Positions 51,739-61,179 of a stretch of 64,000 bases of DNA are shown piece by piece. A program made the translations under genes and the position numbers. The DNA is from Cymbidium sinense. Taxonomy: Eukaryota > Streptophyta > Magnoliopsida > Asparagales > Orchidaceae. The notes beneath the pieces are model-generated. The model saw only the letters and a list, made by a program, of their open reading frames with translations, had not been told where the DNA came from and searched no databases. The stretch spans positions 147,179,601 to 147,243,600 of the forward strand of contig CM038221.1 of the NCBI GenBank assembly GCA_021442155.1. Direction: 5' to 3'. Every line of letters begins with the position of its first letter. Position 1 is the stretch's first letter.

Positions 51739-54701
51739 TAATTTACGTAAAAATTATATTCCAAGATCTCTTAATTCTTTCATGGACTAACTTCTTTGCC
51801 CGCTATAATGTGGAACCCTTGCTTATTTATACTTGCACCCAAACATCGATCATCTACTTTTTTTCACTTTGTATTCAAACCATGCATTAAACTCCACCTA
51901 ACATTAACACAATGTTTTAAAGGATTTATGTCATGATTATTTCGACAAATTTTACGCTGGATGTCGACTACCTAACGCAACCCTCCACTTTTTTAATTAG
52001 ATAATTAATGAACTTTATTTAAAATTCTTTAATTAAGACTCATTTATTTATTAATTAATTAAATCAATCAAAAATAAAATAATATCTAAACTTTATTTAA
52101 CTAATTGAAAAGATTTAGGGATTGAGACTTAGGCTTCTTTCTTTGTCTCTTCCTCTAAGTCCATTTCATATTGTTGGTTAAGCGTAATTAGAATTTAGTT
52201 AGATAATTAATGAACTTAATTAACTAGATTAAACCTACCTTCCTTAATTAACTCTTGGGTAGCTCTTTGGGTGTTCAATAACCTAAAGAGAGAGCTAATA
52301 AAATTATGGTTAGCTCACATGTGTGAGAAAACTATAAAAGTAATTAAGTGAGTCCCTTAAGCTTAATTAACTATTAATTATGAGCCAATTGTATTAGGCC
52401 CCCTTCATTTCTTAGGAGCATTGCTAATTTATATTTCATGTGGTTGCATCTCATGTTGGCTCATCATTATTTGGTTAATTAGCTTAAGGTGATGTAGTAA
52501 GGGTTAATTAATTGATTTAATTCATACTTTAACCTAATTAAGACATAAAATCAACATAATTGCTTTTCATTGAATCAAATTAACTCACGTATGGGGAATG
52601 GGATTAGTATTAGCAAACCTCTTTAACATTTCTTAAATCAATCAAACATATAATCAAAAATAGCTTTATGAAACTTTGGTTTATTTTAAATAAACTTATT
52701 TAATATGATTATCCTTAGGATTTAGTTGGATTGAATGAAATTACATGCTTGTGTTTCTTTATTTCTTTCCAATCATGTTAAAATGTTGTATTCCAATTGT
52801 ATTCATGCATTCATTTATTTTAAATTAATCAAATGAAAATGATTTCCTTTATGTAAATTTGTATGTGTTGACTTAATTAGAAATATGTGTGGCTATTATC
52901 ACTATTAAATCTCAAATATATTTTCAAAATCTTATTAATGAATAATAATATGTATATTGTGGCTTTAGTTACACATACATAGGAGATGCATGTGAATATA
53001 AGCTTAGTGTATGAAGTGAAATCTCTTTCTTACATTCATATGTTGACTTGCATAAGTTTGAATGTTAATGGGTATATTAGTCTAGACATTCTGGGGATGC
53101 ATTTAAATATCCCCAAGGAGGTTCCTACTTCACTCACCTAGTGCAGAACAATGTCGACACACTCATTTGATTTCATTCTTATGCATTTTAACATTGGAAT
53201 TTAGATAGAGCTTTAATTCATTTACATAAATAAATCAATTCAATTAAATGCTACTTTTGTATGATTTTCTATTCTTATAGTTGGTTATACATCCATATGT
53301 ATTTAAGAGTAGCAGGTATATTAGTCTAGACATTTTGGGGACACACGGCTTTAAGTAGCTCCAAGGAGGTTCCCACCTCACTCTCCTGGTGCAGAATAAT
53401 GGCGCCATACTTGCTTAAAACTTTTATACATTTGAACATGTATTTAGTTAATGAATGAAAGCCCCAATTTTTTATTAAAAAAGACACAAATTCATATTTT
53501 TGTTCAAGTGGTTGGATTGATTAGTCATATGATTTGGAGCTCTTTTCTTATACTTTTGTATAAGAATTTATATAGAGCTTTAAACAAATATGACAAAATA
53601 ATTCAACCAAATGAAACATCAATTCCAAGTACATTTACTTACATTCATCATTTAAGTGTGCTAAGATACAAATTGCATGTATAGGTATGTTTAGGACTTA
53701 ATCATATGCATGCCATATATGTATGATGGAAAGAAATGAACAAACATGTGTTATGTGATAGTAATTAATCAATTAATCTTAAGATGTATTTATTAACTGA
53801 GTTTATTTAAAGTAAACCTAGACGTAAGATTAATTAAAATATGTAATAAGTCATTCACTAAAGAGAATTGACTAATTAATTTGCTTTAGATGTGGCTTAA
53901 GGTAGGGATGAAAGAGAGTGATCCTCTCTTTCTTTTCTCTATAACACTTAGTTGTTAAGTGTAAGCCAAAGGAATCAAAAGAAAATACTAAGTAAAATTC
54001 TCAAGTCAACTAAATCACTTGAAGAGAAATCAACCCTTTATAATCAAATCTCTTCATACTTAGAAAATCTTAACTCTAAATCCTGGTTAGAACATACCAC
54101 ACAAGCATTAATATACACACATTAGATTAAGTCACCACATCTAGCTTTATGTTAGGGTGGTGCATGGTTTGATGTATGTTTATTTTGTGATATATTATTG
54201 TAGACTGGATATTAGGGTGTATGCTTCATAGACTGGATGATAGGCCGTGATTAGCCTAATCATATTTTATGTAGGAGATTATGCTTAAGGGGTGCTAAAA
54301 ATAAATATAAATGCTCTCTTTTGTAGGTTGCTTAACTCCTAAGCATGATCTACATTAGGATAGGTGGACTTGGTTACCCATGTGTAGAGATTATGTCCAA
54401 ATTATACATAAAATTGCTTGGGTTATATGGTGTGTTTAGCTAATACTTATTTTGCAGGTACAGTTAGATTTACTTTTTCATTATTTTGATGTAATTGTAC
54501 ATTAGGAATTTGGTTAAGTTTTATGGGGGTTAAGGATGAACATTAGCCAGAAGATTTAATCCTAGGGTGCCATGTGATGCCTAGAAGCATACCAAATTAA
54601 ATGAGGCAAATCAAATAAAGAAATGGAGGGAGCATAAATACTTGAAGACCCCCATAACACTTATCATTTATAATTTGTAATTATTCTTTTATATACCGGG
54701 T

Positions 54702-54718
54702 TGTATAAGGGTAGAGCT
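54702..54718 (+). promoter_or_regulatory. LTR promoter candidate in solo LTR, copy 1
   Basis: tgtataagggtagagct is the same TATA-like box plus GGGTAG arm as at 27374. The pairing arm downstream is disrupted by a T run. Confidence 0.4.
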
Positions 54719-55671
54719 TCCCATTTTTTTTTTGGGTTATGCAGAGACCGCTTGTAATTCTTTTTTTATTGGGTTTATAAATTGTTTGATGATTTATTTA
54801 CATTGTGCAATAAAAATGGCATGTATTTTCCTAGTTTTTTCATATATGATGATTTAATGTGTGGTCTAGATCCACTTAGGCTCTTAGAAAAAACTAAACT
54901 TTTTACCCTACTCACAACTCATAACTAAATTTTCTAAATAACTCATAACCTCATTTAAAGTCTAGGTATTAAACCAAGATAATTAAAAGATTTAACAACC
55001 CCTTAGTTGAATGTTGTATGCTTAACACCTTGCATATCATCTTGTTTCATTCTTGCTAAGAGAGGGTTTCCATCCTTGCATGATAAGGAAAACTTGACCT
55101 TTGAGGGTCTCCCTTGTGGTGGAAACACATCTTTCTCTCTGATTTAGCCAATAACCCTATTTCATCATGCATTTTGACATATAAAATCATATAGCCTTTG
55201 TTAAAATGAAGAGTCCAAAATCAAATAAAATTTGATAAAATTTACATTAGACTAAGTCATTATTCATACCACTCATGCTCTAGTCTCTCAGTGAGTAGGT
55301 TTAAAGACTTTAGTTTCTTTTTAAATGATAACAACCTATCCATCTTGCAAAATATATGACTTGACCACATGATTTTAAAATGTAGGAGGAGTTAGCTGGT
55401 TGTTATTCTAAGTGGATATAAGTCCACCAGTCGGGTGGTTTACCCTATCTTATGGAGGTAAATAGTATACCCATTTTTCCTTAGATTTAGGATGTCTTTT
55501 GGTCCTCCCTAAAGCTCCCTAGATTTAGATCTAAGGTTGTTATTTTCCCTTGGGCTATAAGCATAAAGACTTGGAGGTAAATCAAATGAAGAAATGGAGG
55601 GAGCATAAAGACTTGAAGACCCCCATAACACTTATCATTTATAATTTGTAATTATTCTTTTATATATCGGG

Positions 55672-55699
55672 TTGTATAATGGTAGAGCTCGGCTACCCA
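55672..55699 (+). promoter_or_regulatory. LTR promoter candidate in solo LTR, copy 2
   Basis: ttgtataatggtagagctcg is followed by gctaccc and keeps the hairpin. The duplication gives this LTR two candidate promoters about 970 bp apart. Confidence 0.42.
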
Positions 55700-57120
55700 T
55701 TTTTCTTTTTGGGTTGTACGGCAGCACCCGATTGCACTGGCTTGTAATTCTTTTGCATTGGTTTTATAAATTATTTGATGATTTATTTACATTGTGCAAT
55801 AAAAATGGCATGTATTTTCCTAGTTTCCTCATATATGATGATTTAATGTGTGGTCTAGATCTGCTTAGGCTCTTAGAAAAGACTAGACTTTTTACCCTAC
55901 TCACAACTCATAACTAAATTTTCTAAATAACTCATAACCTCATTTAAAGTCTAGGTATTAAACCAAGATAATTAAAAGATTTAACAACCCCTTAGTTGAA
56001 TGTTGTATGCTTAACACCATGCATATCATATTATTTCACTCTTGCTAAGAGAGGGTTTCCATCCTTGCACGATAGGGGAAGACTTGACCTTTGAGGGTCT
56101 CCCTTGTGGTGGAAAACACATCTTTCTTTCTGATTTAGCTAATAACCCTATTTCATCATGCATTTTGACATATAAAATCATATAGCCTTTGTTAAAATGA
56201 AGAGTCCAAAATCAAATAAAATTTGATAAAATTTATATTAGACTAAGTCATTATTCATACCACTCATGCTCTAGTCTCTCAATGAGTGGGTTTAAAGAAT
56301 TTAGTTTCTTTTTAAATGATAACAACTTATCCATCTTGCAAAATATATAACTTGACCACATCATTTTAAAATGTAGGAGGAGTTAGCTGGTTGTTACTCC
56401 AGGTGGTTATAAGTCCAGCAGTCAGGTGGTTTACCCTATCTTATGGAGGTAAATAGTATACCCATTATTTCCTTAGAGTTAGGATGTCCTTTGGCCCTTG
56501 CTAAAGCTCCTTAGATTTAGGATTTAAGGTTGTTATTTTCCTTTGGGCTATAAGCATAAATCCTCACCTCTTAGGCATTTTCACAATCTTGTGTTTTGGA
56601 ATCATAAGTCCTAGTTTTCTAATAAAATTTCAACTCAAATACATTATTCTCCTCAATTTTAAATATATAAAGCCCAACCATAGAATAATTTGGGATGCTC
56701 ACTAGGCTTCCTAGTATCATGAGCATCCACTACTTATCTTCTTTTGGCTTCAATAATAAGTCTCTCATTTTGATATATCCCACTTGATTTTTCAAACATA
56801 GCCAGTTTATTGATAGTCCTATCTTTAAAATCTTTGGAGATAAAAATTGCTTACTTTAATCGAGAATATTTCTTAAGAACTAATTTTCTTTAGGATGTAA
56901 TTAACTATGAGGGTTTTCCCCCATAGGGAACTTTAAGACCCAATTTAAATAAATCCTACTTTATTCATCCATGTAAATTAGGAGAAAAATCTCTAGTATA
57001 TTTGAAGACCCATCATGTCTTAAGAGTCTTTATTAGGTGATTAGGTCCATCGTATGGTACAACCTTAGATCTGCGTTGCCCCCCTGCATATACACACATA
57101 AACTAAAAATAAACACCACA

Positions 57121-59677
57121 TGTGCATTTGGATAATGAATGAAAATCTTCTTTTCTATAAAATACACATATGCATCTTTCATTTAAAGTGCGCTAAAGGA
57201 AATATATTGCATGTATAGTTATACTTAGGATTCAATCATATGCATGACACATGTGATGTATGTCATGTGTTAGTAGTTCACTCAAACTAATCTTAAGAAA
57301 CCTTTCATGTTGAATGCAATCATTTAAGGTGAACCTAAACTTAGGATCAATTTAAAATATGTAATAAGCCATTCACTAAAGAAACAAAACCAAATTAACA
57401 TGCTTTATAAAATGGCTTAGGGTAGGGATGAAAGAAGGCAACCTCTTTTCCTCTCTTTACAACATTAAGTTGCTAAGTCTAGGTCTAATGAAAAAAAAAA
57501 AACTACAAATTAAAACTTGCAAATCAATTAAAGCATTTGAAGTGAAACCACCTTTTATGTTAAATTGAATCTTTTTACACTTAGAAAACTACAACTCTAA
57601 GGCCTAGTTAGACATACAACATAAGCCTTAATACACACATTAGATTAAGTCACCACTTCTAGCCTTATGTTAGGGCGGTGTAGAGTTTGATGTATAATTT
57701 TTTTTGTGATGTAATATTTTAGATTGAATGTTAGGTATATGCCTCGTAGACTAGATGTTAGGACGTGATTAGCCTAATCATATTTTTTTGTAGGGATTAT
57801 GCTTAGAGGGGCCGCTTAAAAATAAATATAAATGCTCTCTTTGCAGGTTGCTTAAGCCCTTAAGCATAGTCCAAGTTAGGATAGGTGGGCTTGGTTACCC
57901 AAGTGCAGGGTGCTAAGTCTAAATTATAATATAACTACTTAAGTTATATGTATGTTTAGCTAACACTTATTTTGCAGGTGTAGTTAGATTTACTTTTCCT
58001 ATTTTTAATGTAATTTTGCATTAGGATTTAGGATTAGTGCTATAGGGGATTAGGATGAGCAATGGCTAGAAGGCTTTGTCTTGGGAGGCCCTATGATGCC
58101 TTTGGAGCAAATCAAATCAAAAAGAAGAGAAGGAGGATATGAAGAAATAAAGAAAAGAAAACCCCATAACATATATTCTTTTGTAATCCGGGTTGTATAA
58201 GGGTAGAGCTTGGCTACCCATCTTTTCTTTTTTCGAGTGTATGGCAGAACCCGATCGCACTGGCCTTTTATTCTTTATGAAATTTATACATGTTTGATTG
58301 ATGTTGTGTTTAGATTGCACATTAGAATAGCATGCTTTCATAGTTTCTTAATGTTTGATGTTTGAATGTGTGGCCTGGATGCGATTAGGCTCTTAGGTTA
58401 AAAATATATTTTCTACCCAATTAATCACTCATAATTAAAATTTTTGCAACTCATAATCTTACATAAGGCCTAGGAAAAAATCAAGATGATTAAAAGATTT
58501 AGTAACCCTTAACTGAATGTTGTATGTCTCACATCATGCATGCATATTATTTCACTCTTGTTAAGAGAGGTTTCCATCCTTGCACAATAGGGGAAGGCTT
58601 GACCTTTGAGGGCCTCATATGTATTGGAAAACACCTTTTTCCCATTGATTTAGCCCATAATGCATTTTCATCATGCATTTAGGCATAAGAAATCCTATAG
58701 CCTTTGTCAAAATGAAGAGTCAAAAATTAAATAAAATTTGAAAAGATTTATCATTAGACTAAGTCATTGTTCATACCACCATGCTCTAGTCTCTTAGGGA
58801 GTGGGATTAGGACTTTAGTCTCTTTCTAAATTAATAATAGCCCAACTATCTTGCAAATTCATAAGACTGGACTACATGGATTTAAAGCATAGGAGGAGTT
58901 AGCTAGCGGATACTCCAAGCGGTTGTAAGCCCAACAATCAGGTGATTTATTCTCTCTTGTGGAGGTAAATCTTATACCCATCTTTGCTTAGATTTAGGTT
59001 GTGCTTTAGCTTTCCAAAGCTTCCTAGATTTAGGATTTGAGGTAGCTATTTTCTTCAGGCTACAAGTATAAATCCTTACATCTTAGGCATTTCCACAATC
59101 TTGTGTTGTGGGATTTTAAGTCCTAGCTTTTTAATAAAAATTCAACTCAAATAAATAAATCTCTTCAACTTCAAACATATAAAAAATAATTATAGGATAG
59201 GTTGAAATGCTCACTAGGTTTTCTAGTATCATGATTATTTCTTACTCATTTCCTTTAACTTTGATAATAAGTCTTCTCCTTGAGTTTTCCCATTTGATTT
59301 TCAATATAACTAATTTATTAATAGTCTAGCCTTGAAATCTTTAGAGACTTTAATTTCTACTTTAATCAAGAGTAATCCTAAGGAATTCACTTTGCTTAGG
59401 ATGTAATTAACTATGGAGGCTTGCCTCCATATGGAACTTAATGAACCAAGCTTAACATTAATCCTACTTTACCTTCCATGTAAAGTAGGGGAAAAATCTC
59501 TGGTATATTCAAAGACTCATCATACCTAGGAGTCTTTATTAGGTGATTAGGTCCATTCTAGGGTGACGACTTCTATTTTTTGAGATAATACATCATTCCT
59601 TAATGTCATACCTGATCACTTCAATAAGTATCCCCTAAGATTTGTGTGGTGTCCCACTTCTAAAAATAAACACCACA
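57121..59677 (+). repeat. Element 2 5' LTR, right part
   Basis: This resumes the LTR after the solo-LTR insertion and ends aacaccaca at 59677, directly before a primer binding site. It contains the TATA/hairpin site near 58193 and the 'taggtgattaggtccat' segment near 59541 that also lies close to the end of every other copy. Confidence 0.88.
58193..58219 (+). promoter_or_regulatory. LTR promoter candidate of element 2
   Basis: ttgtataagggtagagct is followed by tggctaccc: a TATA-like box, then a GGGTAG/CTACCC hairpin, preceded by an A/G-rich tract (58112-58162). It lies about 1.48 kb before the LTR end. The predicted transcript would start just after it and give an R-U5 region of roughly 1.4 kb. 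Confidence 0.5.
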
Positions 59678-59685
59678 AATTTTTC

Positions 59686-59703
59686 TAGTGACTCCACTGG
59701 GGA
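59686..59703 (+). other. Primer binding site of element 2
   Basis: tagtgactccactgggga lies eight bases after the LTR end. It is the same type as the site at 35469, with C-to-T or G-to-A changes relative to the TGGCGACTCCGCTGGGG form. Confidence 0.7.
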
Positions 59704-59945
59704 TTGTTCCTCTCTCCATTTCTAGTAGACATTATTATCTCCAAGCATCGATAGTGGACTTATATTTCATATAAGCCCAAGACTATCTTTCATTCCATTG
59801 GCACTTAGCTTATTTCTTCTTTAAGCAAAGCTAGCCAACATCCTTTAGATTTTAGGACCTCACTCATGTAGGTCTTAAGACCCTTATTAGGTCCCCAATA
59901 GGTAAAAATAAGTTAACTAAACTAAAAGAGATGACTACAAATTTT

Positions 59946-61102
59946 GAACCTCTTTACCATATTCTTGGTGAGGCAAGGTTCATCTCATACTTGAGAAAAT
60001 AAACCCTTTGAAAAAATATTACTTTCCAAAAACACTTTTCAAAATTAATTAAAATTTCACATGATAAAAGATTTGCATAAAATTTTCAAAAGATTTAAAG
60101 ATAACTAAACCTCATGTAACAATATCTATAATTGTCACACGGAGGTTCTTTTCAAAAATTGAAATCAAATAATTTTAAAATTCCTTTTTTCAAAAGAACA
60201 TTTTTGAAAATATCTATCTTCATTCAATGCACTTAGGTTCATTGAATAGAGATTCTATTTTCAAATAAAATCATGACATAAAAATTGAAATCCCATTTAA
60301 CACATTCCACATGTACTAAGTTGGGGTTTCCCTTTTCAAAAAGCAATGTCACACACAAAATTCCATCTTTGAAAAATAAAGTATGAACAATTGAATTCCA
60401 TTTAACAATACCTAAACTTGTTAAGTAGAATTCCCTTTTTCAAAATCAAAACACATTGGACTCCGCTTAGCATACCCACATTTGCTAAGTGGAGTTCTCT
60501 TCTTCAAATCAAAATCAAAATATATTTGAATTCCATTTGACATACCCAAATTTGTCAAATGAGAATTCCCCTTTTCAAAAATCAAAACGCATTGATCTTT
60601 ACTTAGCATACCCACATTTGCTAAGTAGAGTCCCCTTTTTAAAATCACATGAAAATGAATCACATTTGAATTCCATTTGACATACCCAAATTTGTTAAAT
60701 GAAAGTTCAATTTTTAAAATTAAAAGTAAATTAGATTCTATTTAACATACCATATTTATTAAATAGAAGCCACTTTCAAAAGAAATTTAACAAATTAAAC
60801 ACATGATACACATCATCGAAAACAAACAAAAATGCTTTCAAAAATATTTTCAAACATGCACTTGAATCTCACTTAGCATACCCAAATTTACTCAGTAAAG
60901 ATTTCAAGATCAAATTTTCAAACAAAGGAGAAACAAAACAAATACATCTCCCCAAAATGGAATGAACCTCATTTAGCATACTCAAATTTGTTGAATGAAA
61001 GTTTTAAATGAAAATCAAAATTCAATGTCATAGTCACTCCTCAAATCTCTCTAATTCAATGAACTCTTCTTAGCATACTTAAATTTGTTAAAGTGTGGGT
61101 TC
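59946..61102 (+). repeat. Chain of about twelve hairpins in the element 2 leader
   Basis: Successive units of about 40 bases, spaced 60-120 bases apart, are each an inverted repeat around a loop often reading tacccaaat or tacccaca. Clear stems are 60460-60472 with 60483-60495 (actccgcttagca / tgctaagtggagt), 60528-60542 with 60553-60568, 60597-60608 with 60619-60630, and 60736-60745 with 60759-60768 (ttctatttaa / ttaaatagaa). Others lie at 59946-59981, 60111-60151, 60222-60247, 60393-60433, 60667-60709, 60862-60906, 60963-61003 and 61061-61102, some weaker. Between units the stem sequence changes on both arms together. The chain lies between PBS and gag, where genomic RNA packaging or translation signals are expected; its role is inferred. 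Confidence 0.75.
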
Positions 61103-61179
61103 AAAATTCTAAGTTAATATCAAAAATCAATTTTTGAAGAAAAAAACCAAAGCAAGGGTCTAACTCAATTATGTTTCAA

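Larger units (their letters stand above)
49674..51994 (-). mobile_element. RTE-clade LINE in the solo LTR, RT core deleted
   Basis: On the minus strand: a 5' region, APE-type endonuclease (51738-50818), pre-RT linker (about 50810-50410), the C-terminal part of the RT protein (50404-49871), the RTE 3' UTR with gtgggattaaggcttg, and a (TTG)n-type tail at 49674-49698. The linker passes directly from an EALKK-type phrase at the RT entry to the C-terminal KIEYMECNF segment. About 1 kb encoding the RT palm and catalytic box is therefore missing. No short target duplication was found; instead both flanks carry related LTR sequence. Confidence 0.88.
54608..56551 (+). repeat. 971-bp tandem duplication in the solo LTR
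   Basis: Copy 1 begins aaatcaaataaagaaatgga (54608) and copy 2 begins aaatcaaatgaagaaatgga (55579). Copies run nearly identically to 'ctataagcataaa' and include the TATA-like site. The junction lies at an agcataaa...acttg microhomology. The high identity indicates a recent event compared with the diverged LTR copies. Confidence 0.92.
45732..57120 (+). mobile_element. Solo LTR (same family), nested in element 2's LTR
   Basis: This block begins tattgacctcactttt and ends aaaataaacaccaca, the same ends as the LTR around it, and has no interior domain. The 5-bp duplication tgtgc flanks it (45727-45731 and 57121-57125), and the sequences on either side join into one continuous LTR. It is therefore an independent insertion reduced to one LTR by recombination. 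Its 11.4 kb include a 2.3-kb LINE and a 971-bp tandem duplication; without them it is about 8.1 kb. Its first dinucleotide reads TA instead of TG, as in the block at 22019. Confidence 0.9.

Noticed and set aside
60421..60680. Frames on both strands in the leader (80 and 63 codons)
   Set aside because: They are translations of the hairpin chain; the repeated amino acids follow from the repeat units.
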